Positions 33,256 to 42,950 of a stretch of DNA of 64,000 nucleotides are shown here, piece by piece; within the stretch, counting starts at the first letter, position 1; the number at the start of each line of letters is the position of its first letter. Origin of the DNA: Alloalcanivorax xiamenensis (lineage in GTDB: Bacteria; Pseudomonadota; Gammaproteobacteria; Pseudomonadales; Alcanivoracaceae); contig NZ_AQPF01000011.1 of assembly GCF_009846745.1 (NCBI RefSeq), positions 42,063 through 106,062 on the forward strand, given 5' to 3'. Made by a program: the position numbers and the translations under genes. The notes under the pieces were generated by a model. It was not told where the DNA came from, ran no database searches, and was given only the letters and a program-made list of their open reading frames with translations.

Positions 33256-33590
33256 ACGCTTGGGGTGGAATGGAGAGAGGCAATCAACGTCACGAGCAAA
33301 GCCTATCGTTCGGCACTGGCCTGTGGTTGGCGGCGCGGCGATGCGAAAAGGCGGGTTGCCGCCGGATCATGGGCGGGTGAATATAACGCTTCGCCGTGCC
33401 TTCCTGGCCTATCCGGCCTTCAGTCCCAAGCCAATACGGGAGGGCCGCCACTGGCGTGATCCGGCGTGATGCCGGGAAGGTTTGGCAGGTGGGCGGGCGG
33501 CGATAAAAGAGGCCTGGAGCGATACGGGCCCTGTTTGCTGAAGGGCTGGGTGAATAAGACATAACGACAAACCGTAGAAGGAGAGCAACC
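33256..33590. other. 335-bp gap, no gene seen
   Basis: Only short overlapping frames are present, none with a plausible start. The end carries a good ribosome-binding site (AGAAGGAGAG) for the next gene. Confidence 0.4.
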
Positions 33591-33983
33591 ATGTTCAACC
33601 ACATCATGATCGGTTCCAACGACATCGAGCGTTCCAAGAGCTTCTATGACGCAGTGCTTGGTGTACTCGGCGCGCGCGAGCCGTTTCGCAACGTGGCGCC
33701 TTCCGGCCACGTCCGGCTGTTCTATATCCACGATGGCAGCACCTTTGCCATCAGTGAGCCGATCAACGACGAAGAGGCGACCTGCGCCAACGGCGGCACC
33801 ATCGGGTTCAAGTGCGATTCGCCCGAGCAGGTAAAGGCATTCTATGATGTGGCGGTGGCTCAGGGCGGCAAGCCGATCGAGGATCCGCCGGGCCTGCGTG
33901 AAGGCAGCATGGGCGCCATGCATCTGGCTTATGTCCGCGATCCCGACGGCAACAAGCTCTGCGCGATTCATCGGGTCCAGTAA
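33591..33983 (+). CDS. VOC (glyoxalase/bleomycin-resistance) family protein
   Basis: The product is 130 residues, with a strong ribosome-binding site. VOC fold signatures include FNHIMIGSNDIERSKSFYDAVLG at the N-terminus, a central HLAYVRDPDGNKLCAIH with metal-ligand-type His and Glu/Asp positions, and a beta-alpha-beta pattern throughout. It is one of three VOC proteins in the window. Substrate cannot be told from sequence. Confidence 0.88.
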   Translation: MFNHIMIGSNDIERSKSFYDAVLGVLGAREPFRNVAPSGHVRLFYIHDGSTFAISEPINDEEATCANGGTIGFKCDSPEQVKAFYDVAVAQGGKPIEDPPGLREGSMGAMHLAYVRDPDGNKLCAIHRVQ

Positions 33984-34177
33984 ATCTCCAGTCCCCCGTC
34001 TGAGGACACGCATGGATCCCTTGGGCGGGGCCTGGGTGCCTGTGATGTGTGACCGTGTGGTTATCCAGGCCTTGCTTTGGGTCAGGAGGGGCGGCTTTGA
34101 TGGGCCGGCATGGATGGTGTGTCCTCAATGTGGCGAACGGCAATAACTGCGAGCTGTAACCGATCAAAGGTGAACCT

Positions 34178-34936
34178 ATGACCGTGGAAGGCCAGAACGA
34201 TATCGATGGGGTGCTGAACACCGGGCGCGTTGTCGCCAGAGTGCGTGATGCCATGCTCGATGCGGTTGAACCGGGCATGACGACCGCGGAACTGGATAAG
34301 CTGGGAGAGCAGCTGCTGGAACAGTATGGCGCCAGGTCGGCACCGAGGGTGACGTATGATTTTCCCGGCGCCACCTGCATCAGCGTCAATGAGGAAGCGG
34401 CGCATGGTATTCCCGGGCAGAGGGTGATTCAGGCCGGGGATATTGTGAACGTCGATGTATCCGCTGAACTGGGTGGCTATTTCGCGGATACCGGTGGCAC
34501 CATGGTTGTTCCGCCGGGGTCGATGCTCAAGACACGCTTGTGTCATGCCACCCGGCTGGCTTTGAAACGCGCCTTGGGCGAAGCACGAGCCGGTGCTCCC
34601 ATCAATCGCATCGGCAAAGCGATTCAACATACCGCGAAGTCGCATCGTTTCAAGGTGATCAAGAATCTGGCCGGTCATGGTGTCGGGCGAACGCTGCACG
34701 AGGAGCCGGAGGACATCGTGGGCTACTATGATCGCCGCGATACCCGCCGATTACAGCTCGGTCAGGTCATCGCCATCGAGCCGTTTCTGTCCACCCGCAG
34801 CACACTGGTGACAGAGGCGGAGGACGGGTGGACTCTGGTGGGGCATCCGGACAATCTTTCCGCGCAGTTCGAACATACCGTTATCGTCACCAAAGGGGCT
34901 CCCATTATCGCCACGCTGTCCGAAAAACGGCATTGA
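34178..34936 (+). CDS. map: Type I methionine aminopeptidase (paralogue-type)
   Basis: Removes N-terminal Met from new proteins. The product is 252 residues. The five metal ligands are all present: Asp93, Asp104, His167, Glu201 and Glu232. The substrate His is His76 (AAHGIPG). The gene is not beside rpsB or tsf, so it is probably a second map copy rather than the housekeeping one. The family is confident; whether it is the only copy cannot be told from this window. Confidence 0.93.
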   Translation: MTVEGQNDIDGVLNTGRVVARVRDAMLDAVEPGMTTAELDKLGEQLLEQYGARSAPRVTYDFPGATCISVNEEAAHGIPGQRVIQAGDIVNVDVSAELGGYFADTGGTMVVPPGSMLKTRLCHATRLALKRALGEARAGAPINRIGKAIQHTAKSHRFKVIKNLAGHGVGRTLHEEPEDIVGYYDRRDTRRLQLGQVIAIEPFLSTRSTLVTEAEDGWTLVGHPDNLSAQFEHTVIVTKGAPIIATLSEKRH

Positions 34937-35009
34937 CGATACGGCATCCGGCGGGATGCCCCCGGCCCGAACTGTAGGTCATCAGAGACCGGAGCGTTGG
35001 AGACGGATA

Positions 35010-35561
35010 ATGCTTGTGGAAAATACGAAGTCTCAATTCGAAGCACGATTGCTTTGCCCCAAAAAGCAAGGTGACAGCGAACCTTGGGCTTTCGTGGTGT
35101 TGCCCCGGGAGGTCAGCACAAAGCTGCCCAGACGGGGCCGTACCTCGGTGGATGGCACGCTGAACGGCCACGCGTTCCAGGTCTTGCTGGAGCCCGACGG
35201 CCGCAAGAGCCATTGGCTTCGTATCGGTCAGCCCCTGATGGAAACGTCCGGTACCACCTTTGGTGATGTCGTCCGGTTCGAAATCAGTCCGGTGGCGCGG
35301 GAGCCGGAACCGGAGGTCCCGATGGATTTGCGGGAGGCTCTCCAAGCCGCGCCGGAGGCCCGGGAGATATGGGAAGCCACCACCACGCTGGCCCGCGTGG
35401 ACTGGATTCATTGGATTACCACCGCCAAGCAGGTCAAGACCCGTGCCAAGCGGATTAATGACGCCTGCGACATGCTGGCCTCGGGTAAAAAGCGGGTCTG
35501 CTGTTTTGATCCTTCGGGCTTTTACAGCAAGGCGATCCGGGCCCCGGAGGCGGCGGATTGA
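35010..35561 (+). CDS. DUF1905/YdeI (OmdA-like) domain protein
   Basis: The product is 183 residues from the ATG at 35010; upstream in-frame codons lack character. The N-terminal DUF1905 beta-barrel (FEARLLCPKK, PWAFVVLPREVSTKLP, TLNGHAFQVLL, GDVVRFEISP) is fused to a C-terminal YdeI/OmdA helical domain (LARVDWIHWITTAKQVKTRAKRI). The family has been linked to bacteriocin resistance in other bacteria; the mechanism is unknown. Confidence 0.88.
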   Translation: MLVENTKSQFEARLLCPKKQGDSEPWAFVVLPREVSTKLPRRGRTSVDGTLNGHAFQVLLEPDGRKSHWLRIGQPLMETSGTTFGDVVRFEISPVAREPEPEVPMDLREALQAAPEAREIWEATTTLARVDWIHWITTAKQVKTRAKRINDACDMLASGKKRVCCFDPSGFYSKAIRAPEAAD

Positions 35562-35574
35562 GTTAAGCCGTTTA

Positions 35575-35892
35575 CTACCATCGGCATTGCCCCTCTCTGT
35601 TCGCCACGGTTTTCTCTATAAACGCAAACTCCGCTCCGGTTTTCAGGTTGGTGTAGGTGAAGTCATGGATACTGGCGCCCTGGCTTGAGAACTGATACTT
35701 GCCTTTGATGGTACCGTCGACGACCTCAAGCCAGATATGCCGGAATTCCACCCGGAGCTTGCTGGTCTCATCGAAGAAGCAATGCACATCGGTGTTGACC
35801 TCAACGGCCTGGGCGAAGGTGGGGAGGAGAGCGAGAAACGGCAATGTGGATGGCCCGAAGGCGCGCCGGTACCAGGGCGAGAGCGCGTCCAA
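35575..35892 (-). CDS. Small probably exported hypothetical protein
   Basis: The product is 105 residues using a TTG start at 35892; no good ribosome-binding site is visible, so the start is uncertain. Residues about 9-29 look like a signal peptide (RRAFGPSTLPFLALLPTFAQA) with a probable cleavage after AQA. The mature part has two Cys and a beta-rich pattern. No family recognised. It converges with the DUF1905 gene and is divergent from the lipoprotein gene. Confidence 0.55.
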   Translation of the reverse strand: MDALSPWYRRAFGPSTLPFLALLPTFAQAVEVNTDVHCFFDETSKLRVEFRHIWLEVVDGTIKGKYQFSSQGASIHDFTYTNLKTGAEFAFIEKTVANREGQCRW

Positions 35893-35975
35893 TTTAGGGT
35901 AGGATAACGGTCAATGAGAGGGTTCGCAGGTGATATTGGCCGCGATAGGGATGTTTGCCATTGCCGGGGTTGTTT

Positions 35976-37799
35976 ATGCGCAGAGTGACGTTGTTGTTTT
36001 TTGTGTTGCCGTTTCTTGCGGTGTTATCGGCAGGGTGTTCAGAGAAAACCCTCGAAGAGCAAAGGCGGGAACTGGAAGAACAGAAGGCGGAGTATCAGGC
36101 ACGGATCGAAGCCCTGGCCGATCAGGACGTCAAACAAGCACTGGCGTCGATGGCCGATGTCATGTTCTGGATACGGGAAGGGGACCTGGAGCGCCGGGAG
36201 CCGCCAGAGGAGGTGCAATATAGCACCTCGCCCTACGCGATCCTGGATGATTATAAAGACACGAAGGACATGGCCGATCAGTTGGCCGCCGGCGTGCTGC
36301 TGACCCATGATCCGCGCTACCGTCCCGAGGAAGCGCAACTCGAGCTCCCGTTCGCGTATCCCTTTGATCTCAGGGTCAACTGGGAGCAGGTGGTGTTGGC
36401 GGATGGCACCGAACTGCCGGTGGTGGAGCGGGACCCGTTCACCGATCAAAGCAATCTGATTCCGGTGGCGTTGTGGAATACCTCATATAAGCGTTTCACC
36501 ACCCAGGTGGAAAAACACGAAAACCTGCCCATTGGTCAGGTGCCGCCACCACCGTCACCGATAGCACGGGCACGTGGCGAGATGATCCTGACCGTGCCGG
36601 AAACACTGCCGGAAGTCGATTTCTCAGTCTCCGACGTGGGTGACCATCAGGAGGTGTCCGGGTGGCGCATCACCTTGGAAGAAGTCGAAGGGCATCGGGT
36701 TCGGTTGCTGTTCAAGGTGCCCGAAGATATGGCGCTTGCCGAGGCGGAGGACAGGTTCAATCAGATTGAAGTGGAGGCCAGTGACAGCACTGGCCGTTTG
36801 TTGTCGAGCAGCAACACAGGGAAAGGGCCGGCCGGCGGCGATACCCTGATCATCGAGATGCTGGACCAGCTGATCGACGCGGCGGAGTCCGGAGAACTGA
36901 AGGAGCGGACCCTGGAGCAGCGCATGGAGTCACAGCAGCAGGCCATGTTTGAGGGTGTGGATAGACAGCTGTTTGTGGAGGTGGCGTTCCGTGGCACGGT
37001 GAAGCAGGTGAAAGTGCTGCTGCCAGGCTTCTCCGGCGAGACAACGCAGTCCGTACCGTTGGATCTGATACCGGTACAGTTCGATGTGCCGGACAACCAG
37101 GGCGAGCCACGTTCCTTTGGTGTACGGGCCCGGGTGTATGACCACACCGCCAGCGACTGGGAACTGGACCAGCCGCTGGAGGCGGACCCCGCGTTGCTGG
37201 ACGAACTCATTCAGGTCGAGTTCAAAGAGGGGGCGGATCAGGACTTGCCGGATCCAATAGCGGATAAGCTGTATTTCCATTTCCCGGAACAGATGAGCAA
37301 CCGTCTGGTGTCCAACTTTGACCGCTTCGATCATGTCGAGGAGCTGGTTTTTCTGGATAAGAACGATGAGCCTGTTTACCGGTTCGACCCTGAGGACAGG
37401 GAGGGGCCAGTGAGGTTCACCGTCAATCGGATTGAGTATCACCCGGACCGTTTCGAACGGCCCCCGGTGCGCGTCCGTGGAAAACTGGATGTATTGCTGC
37501 TGCCAGACATCGACGTACGCTGGGTTGCCGTCGATGACTTGCCCGAAGGCTATGAAATGCATGGGAAACAAGTGCTGTTCGGTCCGGCGGCGGCGGATAA
37601 TCATATCCCCGCGTTGGTGCTTGGCCGGGACTCGGAGGGAGGCTATCTGAAAAAAATCACCGAGATCCGTCATTCGTTCGATCAAGGGTGGCCTCGGCGT
37701 GCCTATCACTTCTACGATGAGCCGGCGGGCTTTCTGTTTATCGACAAAGGCCCCAGTTCCCACGCCAGCTATTCGTTCGACATCTCGCTTGAGGATTGA
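35976..37799 (+). CDS. Large lipoprotein, paralogue of the 42951-44768 product
   Basis: The product is 607 residues from the ATG at 35976. A lipoprotein signal (RRVTLLFFVLPFLAVLSAGC) gives lipid attachment at the Cys of LSAGC. A short coiled-coil (EEQRRELEEQ) follows. The rest is acidic with no domain I recognise. It shares length, overall order and short motifs with the minus-strand protein at 42951-44768, for example RIEYHPDRFERPPVR against RIEYNPDRFPEKPVR, and YLKKITEIRHS against YLSKVTDLHYP. An envelope function is likely; nature unknown. Confidence 0.8.
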   Translation: MRRVTLLFFVLPFLAVLSAGCSEKTLEEQRRELEEQKAEYQARIEALADQDVKQALASMADVMFWIREGDLERREPPEEVQYSTSPYAILDDYKDTKDMADQLAAGVLLTHDPRYRPEEAQLELPFAYPFDLRVNWEQVVLADGTELPVVERDPFTDQSNLIPVALWNTSYKRFTTQVEKHENLPIGQVPPPPSPIARARGEMILTVPETLPEVDFSVSDVGDHQEVSGWRITLEEVEGHRVRLLFKVPEDMALAEAEDRFNQIEVEASDSTGRLLSSSNTGKGPAGGDTLIIEMLDQLIDAAESGELKERTLEQRMESQQQAMFEGVDRQLFVEVAFRGTVKQVKVLLPGFSGETTQSVPLDLIPVQFDVPDNQGEPRSFGVRARVYDHTASDWELDQPLEADPALLDELIQVEFKEGADQDLPDPIADKLYFHFPEQMSNRLVSNFDRFDHVEELVFLDKNDEPVYRFDPEDREGPVRFTVNRIEYHPDRFERPPVRVRGKLDVLLLPDIDVRWVAVDDLPEGYEMHGKQVLFGPAAADNHIPALVLGRDSEGGYLKKITEIRHSFDQGWPRRAYHFYDEPAGFLFIDKGPSSHASYSFDISLED

Positions 37800-37860
37800 A
37801 ACCCGCGGGAAGGCATGGGCGTGTAAGTGTGCCAGCGAAGTATGGGACGCCGGTGCCCGG

Positions 37861-39105
37861 TCATCGGAACCGGTCCGCCCGATAAGGCGTCATATCCACG
37901 TCCGGAGTCTCGCCGTCCAGCATCCGCGCGATCAGTTTTCCGGTGATCGGCCCGAGCGTAAAGCCCTGATGGCCATGGCCGAAAGCCAGCCAGAGTCCGG
38001 GTAAATCCGGGGCTGGTCCGATCACCGGCTTCATGTCCGGGGTGCAGGGGCGGGCGCCCATCCAGGGACGCGGATCAAGGCGCTCACCGAGAGGAAAAAG
38101 CTGACGGGCCACGGCTTCGGCGGCGGCCAGTTGTTGGTAACGAGGCCCGGCATCGTGGCGGGCCAGCTCGGCGCCGGTGGTGAGCCGGATGCCAGCGCGC
38201 ATCGGCGCCAGCAGGTAACCAATCTCGGCGTCCATGATCCAGTGGCGAAGGCGGGTCTGCTCCTTCGCGCCATAGTGCATGTGGTAGCCCCGTTTAACGA
38301 ACAGCGGGACCGATAGTCCTTGTCGCGACAACCATTGTGAGGACCAGGGGCCGAGTGCCAGCACCACTTGCTCGGCGGTCAATGTCTCTTCACCGGCGAT
38401 CGCCTGCCAGCCGCCACGGTGACGCGACAAGGCACGCAATGGGGCCTGGACGAAGTGGCCGCCTCGTTGTCGAAAGTCAGCGGCATAGGCGGCGACCAGA
38501 GCACCGGGGTCCATGATGGTCCAAGGCTGGGTCCAGTGGATGGCGCCGGCGAGGCCGGGAGCAAGATCCGGTTCCAGCGTGGCGAGGGTGGCGCCATCGA
38601 GGACACGATGGGTGACGCCATGGTGTTCCGCGTCGCTCCGTGCCTGTTGGCACTCCCGCTCCAGGGCTTCGGTGCTGCGAAACACTTCCAGATAGCCGTC
38701 CCGGCGAATCAGTGCTTCGGCGCCAGCCGCCTCGATCATCGGCGCATGTGCCTCCAGAGCATGGCGGATCAGAGCGGCGTACTCGGGCACGATGCGAGCA
38801 TAGCGCTCCGGCTCTGAGTTGCGCCAATACTGAAACAGCGGCCCGGCGGCCTGAACCATGCCGGAGGGCCGGTACCGGATATCGATCTGACGATTGGGCA
38901 GCACCCGGATCAAGGTGGTCAGGTCTCTTGGGAAACGATAGGGACGCACGGCTTCGCGCTGGATGATGCCGGCGTTGCCGAACGACGTTTCCCGGCCCGG
39001 CTGATTGCGGTCGACCAGCGTCACCTGGTGGCCGCGTTCAAGCAGGTGCCAGGCGACGGATACGCCGACCATGCCGGCTCCCAGGACCAGAATATCGCGC
39101 GACAT
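37861..39105 (-). CDS. FAD-dependent D-amino-acid dehydrogenase-like oxidoreductase (DadA-type)
   Basis: The product is 414 residues from the ATG at 39105, preceded by GAGGGAG. The N-terminal Rossmann motif ILVLGAGMVGVSVAWHL binds FAD, and the C-terminal RPWMGARPCTPDMKPVIGPAP and LAFGHGHQGFTLGP match DAO/DadA enzymes. It probably deaminates a D-amino acid or a related secondary amine, passing electrons to quinones. No alanine racemase neighbour is present, so dadA orthology is unproven. Confidence 0.9.
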   Translation of the reverse strand: MSRDILVLGAGMVGVSVAWHLLERGHQVTLVDRNQPGRETSFGNAGIIQREAVRPYRFPRDLTTLIRVLPNRQIDIRYRPSGMVQAAGPLFQYWRNSEPERYARIVPEYAALIRHALEAHAPMIEAAGAEALIRRDGYLEVFRSTEALERECQQARSDAEHHGVTHRVLDGATLATLEPDLAPGLAGAIHWTQPWTIMDPGALVAAYAADFRQRGGHFVQAPLRALSRHRGGWQAIAGEETLTAEQVVLALGPWSSQWLSRQGLSVPLFVKRGYHMHYGAKEQTRLRHWIMDAEIGYLLAPMRAGIRLTTGAELARHDAGPRYQQLAAAEAVARQLFPLGERLDPRPWMGARPCTPDMKPVIGPAPDLPGLWLAFGHGHQGFTLGPITGKLIARMLDGETPDVDMTPYRADRFR

Positions 39106-39361
39106 GGTTACTTCTCCCTCTCCTCTGGCGTCCGCCCCCCTGGGTTGTTCCGTCCCGCCTTTCCCCACCGCATCGGTGTGGAAGGGGATATCAGGAGCGT
39201 GCGTTTGATCGGCGCAAAAGGCAAGATGGTTTGACTATCTCATCCGCGATATTCGTCCGGCCGGGCTATTGTAGCGGTCATGACTTTCTTTCCTGTTGCC
39301 TGTTCACACGGTATCGCTGTCGTTACCGGTGTCTTCGACAGCAAAGAGATCATTGCAGCGG

Positions 39362-40285
39362 TCATTGTCGGGTAGGGCGATGCCGGTCAACCGGGCCGCG
39401 CACACGCAGCGCGTCGACGACGAGCGAGAATGCCGGTGACGGCTGCCGGCGGCTGGGGTAGTAAAGGTGGTAGCCGGCGAAGGGAGGACACCAGTCCTCC
39501 AGGACCTTGAGCAGACGGCCGTTCTCCAGGTGTGGATAGAATTCCTGTTCGGGCAGAAAGGCAATGCCGAGTCCCCGGAGTGCGGCATCCACGATAGGGG
39601 GCGAGCTGTTGAAGGCCACTTGGCCGTCCACACGAACGTTCAGTGCGCGCCCCTCGCGTTCGAACTCCCAGACATAAAAGCCGCCGTGTGTCGGAAACCG
39701 CAGGTTGATGCAATGGTGATCGGTAAGATCATGCGGCGTTCGCGGTGGTGGATGATGATCAAAGTAATCCGCTGATGCCGCCGCCGCCATCCTCATCTCG
39801 GGGCCTATGGGGACCGCGATCATATCCTTGTCAATGGATTCGCCCAGCCGCACGCCGGCATCGAAACGATCCGCGACGATGTCCCGGAATCCGTAGTTCA
39901 CATCAAATTCCACGGCAATGTCCGGATACTCGCGCAGCAGAGGGGTTAGCTTGGGCAACAGGACGGTGCGTAACACATCGTCCACACAAGTAATGCGTAC
40001 CGTTCCCGCCGGTTTGTCGCGCAGCTCGGTAAGGGCGTCCAGTTCCGCCTCGATTTCATCGAAGCGGAACCCGAGGGTTCGCAGCAAGCGCTCGCCGGCT
40101 GCCGTGGCCGACACACTGCGTGTGGTTCGTGTCAGCAGGCGGATATCCAACTGTGTCTCGAGATTGCGGATGGTCTGGCTGAGGGCGGACTGAGTCACCC
40201 CCAGGCGTGCCGCGGCACGGGTAAAGCTGCCTTCCCGCGCTACCATGACGAACGCATACAGGTCATTCAGATTGCGCCGGGGCAT
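39362..40285 (-). CDS. LysR-family transcriptional regulator
   Basis: The product is 307 residues from the ATG at 40285, chosen for AAGGAG seven bases upstream. The N-terminal winged HTH (LYAFVMVAREGSFTRAAARLGVTQSALSQTIRNLE) is followed by a typical effector-binding domain. It is divergent from the yahK gene with about 150 bp between them, the classic arrangement for a LysR regulator and its target. A role in controlling yahK is inferred from this. Confidence 0.93.
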   Translation of the reverse strand: MPRRNLNDLYAFVMVAREGSFTRAAARLGVTQSALSQTIRNLETQLDIRLLTRTTRSVSATAAGERLLRTLGFRFDEIEAELDALTELRDKPAGTVRITCVDDVLRTVLLPKLTPLLREYPDIAVEFDVNYGFRDIVADRFDAGVRLGESIDKDMIAVPIGPEMRMAAAASADYFDHHPPPRTPHDLTDHHCINLRFPTHGGFYVWEFEREGRALNVRVDGQVAFNSSPPIVDAALRGLGIAFLPEQEFYPHLENGRLLKVLEDWCPPFAGYHLYYPSRRQPSPAFSLVVDALRVRGPVDRHRPTRQ

Positions 40286-40439
40286 GGTCCGCTCCTTAAT
40301 CATTGATTAGTAAAACTTATATACTCATTAAGAATTCATTAGATAGTCAAGGCCGCGGTCTTTGCGGACAATCCAGGCCGTTGAAAGCTCGTCGAACTCT
40401 CACGATGCCATATCTATCCGAATAGTCAGGAGTGATGCG
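40286..40439. promoter_or_regulatory. AT-rich LysR/yahK divergent control region
   Basis: The segment 40296-40345 is much richer in A and T than its surroundings (ATTGATTAGTAAAACTTATA, then ACTCATTAAGAATTCATTAG). Repeated CATTA/TAATG-like half sites suggest LysR binding. AGGAG (40428-40432) serves yahK. Confidence 0.5.
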
Positions 40440-41489
40440 ATGATGACCAAAGCGTATGGGGCCCATGCCGGGGACCGTCCTCTGGAGCCGATGGAGATTA
40501 CTCGCCGTACTCCGGGAAAGCACGATGTCCAGATCGACATCGCTTATTGCGGCGTGTGCCATTCCGATATTCATCAGGCGCGCTCCGAATGGGCCGGCAC
40601 GCTTTATCCCTGTGTGCCGGGGCATGAGATCGTCGGCCGGGTCGCCGCGGTGGGTAGCGGTGTTACCGGTTTCCAGGAGGGTGATCTGGTGGGCGTCGGC
40701 TGTATCGTTGACAGCTGCCAGCACTGCGGGGAGTGCGATGACGGTCTGGAAAATTACTGCGACCATATGATTGGAACCTACAATTTCCCGACGCCGGATG
40801 CACCGGGCCACACCCTGGGCGGTTATTCCCAGCATATCGTGGTTCATCAACGCTATGTCTTGCGTATTCGCCACCCTGAACCGCAGCTGGCGGCGGTGGC
40901 GCCGCTGCTGTGCGCGGGGATCACCACTTACTCACCGCTGCGCCATTGGCAGGTGGGCCGGGGAGATAAAGTGGGTGTGGTCGGTATCGGTGGCTTGGGC
41001 CATATGGGCATCAAGCTGGCGCACGCCATGGGCGCCCATGTGGTGGCGTTCACCACCTCAGAATCCAAACGGGACGCGGCTTTGGCGCTGGGTGCCGATG
41101 AAGTGGTGGTGTCACGTGACGCGGAAGAGATGGCGGCCCAGAGCAAACGCCTGGACTTCATCCTGAACACCGTGGCCGCCCCACACGATCTGGATGCCTT
41201 CATGGCGCTGCTCAAACGGGATGGCACCATGGCACTGGTCGGGGCGCCGGCTTCCGCGCACCCTTCGCCTCAGGTGATGAATCTGATCGCCAAGCGCCGA
41301 GGTATTGCCGGCTCGATGATCGGTGGTATTCCCGAGACCCAGGAGATGCTGGATTTCTGTGCCGAGCACGGCATCGTCGCGGATATTGAAATGATCCGTG
41401 CCGAAGACATCAACGGGGCCTACGAGCGAATGCTCGCTGGTGATGTGAAGTATCGCTTCGTCATCGACAACGCCTCACTGGCCCTCTGA
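40440..41489 (+). CDS. yahK: Zinc-dependent NADP aldehyde reductase/alcohol dehydrogenase (YahK-like)
   Basis: The product is 349 residues, the same as E. coli YahK and similar along its whole length. Catalytic zinc ligands begin at Cys37 (YCGVCHSD), and His of PGHEIVGR follows. The structural zinc cluster is CIVDSCQHCGECDDGLENYC. The Rossmann motif VGIGGLGHMGIKLAHAMGAHVV binds NADP(H). It reduces a broad range of aldehydes to alcohols. The divergent LysR gene is the likely regulator. Confidence 0.95.
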   Translation: MMTKAYGAHAGDRPLEPMEITRRTPGKHDVQIDIAYCGVCHSDIHQARSEWAGTLYPCVPGHEIVGRVAAVGSGVTGFQEGDLVGVGCIVDSCQHCGECDDGLENYCDHMIGTYNFPTPDAPGHTLGGYSQHIVVHQRYVLRIRHPEPQLAAVAPLLCAGITTYSPLRHWQVGRGDKVGVVGIGGLGHMGIKLAHAMGAHVVAFTTSESKRDAALALGADEVVVSRDAEEMAAQSKRLDFILNTVAAPHDLDAFMALLKRDGTMALVGAPASAHPSPQVMNLIAKRRGIAGSMIGGIPETQEMLDFCAEHGIVADIEMIRAEDINGAYERMLAGDVKYRFVIDNASLAL

Positions 41490-41560
41490 TCGACCCGGGC
41501 CGGCCGTTTGTTTCTGCTACACTGGCCGCGACAACGTCGCCTTGAAGCAGGGAGGAAGCG

Positions 41561-42136
41561 GTGAGTGACAACTGCACCCACATCGTGCCGGTCCATAAGG
41601 GGGACTATCCCGACGATCATGCCAAGGTGAAGGAGATCCTTTACTGGTTCCAGAAAAGAGGCATGGTGGAAAATACGCTGTCCGACTGCGCCCTGGGTGA
41701 ACCGGGCTACCGGTTTCTGCCGGAGATATCACGGATCTTCGATGAAGAGCCACGGCCGGACAGTTTGGAGCACACCCTGCTGACCCATGGTCTGGAACTG
41801 CATCATGGCCGCCGCCGGGTCTTCCATCCCATGGAGGGCGCCGACCTCTACTTTGTTTGCCCGGAATGCGGGCATGACATGGGATGGGACGCGGCGGATG
41901 GCATCGCGGCCTGGTATGAGAGAAAAGACGATTCTCCGCAATGCCGGAATTGCGCGAAGACATGCCATATTACCGAATATCGGACAGACCGTGGCGGCAC
42001 GGAACCGCCGTGGGCGTTCAGCAATGTGGCGATCACCCTCTGGAACGCCTTCGGGGAGGCATTCGCTCCCTGCTTCCTGGATGAAATGAGGGCGTTTTAC
42101 GGAACCGACATTCTGGTTGTGGAGGTGCGCATCTAG
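41561..42136 (+). CDS. Hypothetical zinc-ribbon protein
   Basis: The product is 191 residues with a GTG start, preceded by AGGGAGGAAG. A four-Cys zinc ribbon is evident: Cys100-x2-Cys103 and Cys128-x2-Cys131. The N-terminal half has no recognised fold (FQKRGMVENTLSDCALGEPGYRF). Cytosolic. No specific function can be assigned. Confidence 0.8.
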   Translation: MSDNCTHIVPVHKGDYPDDHAKVKEILYWFQKRGMVENTLSDCALGEPGYRFLPEISRIFDEEPRPDSLEHTLLTHGLELHHGRRRVFHPMEGADLYFVCPECGHDMGWDAADGIAAWYERKDDSPQCRNCAKTCHITEYRTDRGGTEPPWAFSNVAITLWNAFGEAFAPCFLDEMRAFYGTDILVVEVRI

Positions 42137-42587
42137 GTTTGTGGAAGGCCCGCTGCGTTGTTCGCCCGGCCACTTCAGGCGGGCGGTCTGGTTGGGGCAT
42201 TGCGAAGGATCGCCCGGTACCGCCGGCCCATTCAACAGCATGATGCGCTGGATTTCCGGCTCCAGTGCCATCTCGATACCGGCGACGCTTTCCTGCGACA
42301 ACCCTTCCCATGGATTGGTGGCGTGTTTCTGAGCGACGTGCATCCGTTCAAGCATTTCGTTGTCGATCTGGTCGATCACCGCTCGAACCAACTTGGCCCG
42401 GGTTTTTTGTGTCTTATCCGAACTGGACCACGGTAGGCGTGCACTGGCTGGCGGGCTTTGATTCTGAGATCAAGGTCATCGCACGCCTTCCCCGGAGTGA
42501 TTGAACAACTAGTGGGGGGCTGAGTTATCATCCCATGGGTAAACGCACGGGAACTGGCACGCGGCTGCGCCAAAGTCGAGGTGAACT
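42137..42587. other. 450-bp region holding a TetR remnant, otherwise gene-free
   Basis: Apart from the minus-strand TetR fragment at about 42190-42391, nothing coding is seen. The region leads into a VOC gene with its own ribosome-binding site. Confidence 0.5.
42190..42391 (-). pseudogene. Remnant of a TetR-family regulator (C-terminal piece)
   Basis: The minus-strand frame reads LVRAVIDQIDNEMLERM, then ATNPWEGLSQESVAGIEMAL and EPEIQRIMLLNGPAV, which is typical of a TetR ligand-binding domain (compare the usual QRIVLLDGPAVLG). No HTH precedes it and the text breaks down after GPAV, so only a fragment remains. Confidence 0.5.
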
Positions 42588-42938
42588 ATGCAAGTCAAAC
42601 GCATCATGGCCAACATCGCCACATCGGATGTTGAGAAGGCCGAGGCCTTCTATGGCGACATACTTGGCCTTGAACGGCTGATGGACCACGGCTGGTTTCA
42701 GACCTATGGTTCGGATCAGACGATGAGGGTTCAGATGAGCTTTGCCTCGGAGGGCGGTTCGGGGACTCCGGTGCCTGATCTCTCCATTGAGGTTGATGAT
42801 GTCGAGGCGGCGCTGGCGCGCTTCAAGGCAGCGGATATCCCGGTGGAGTACGGTCCTGTCAGCGAACCCTGGGGTGTGCGGCGGTTCTATGTCCGTGACC
42901 CTTTTGGCAAGCTGATCAACGTTCTCCAACATGAGTGA
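42588..42938 (+). CDS. VOC family protein
   Basis: The product is 116 residues. The text VKRIMANIATSDVEKAEAFYGDILGL, then LSIEVDDVEAALARFKAADIPVEYGP and GVRRFYVRDPFGKLINVLQHE shows the paired beta-alpha-beta-beta-beta units of the VOC fold. Metal-binding residues are not all obvious. It may be a binding protein rather than an enzyme. Confidence 0.88.
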   Translation: MQVKRIMANIATSDVEKAEAFYGDILGLERLMDHGWFQTYGSDQTMRVQMSFASEGGSGTPVPDLSIEVDDVEAALARFKAADIPVEYGPVSEPWGVRRFYVRDPFGKLINVLQHE

Positions 42939-42950
42939 CGGCGGGGCCGG

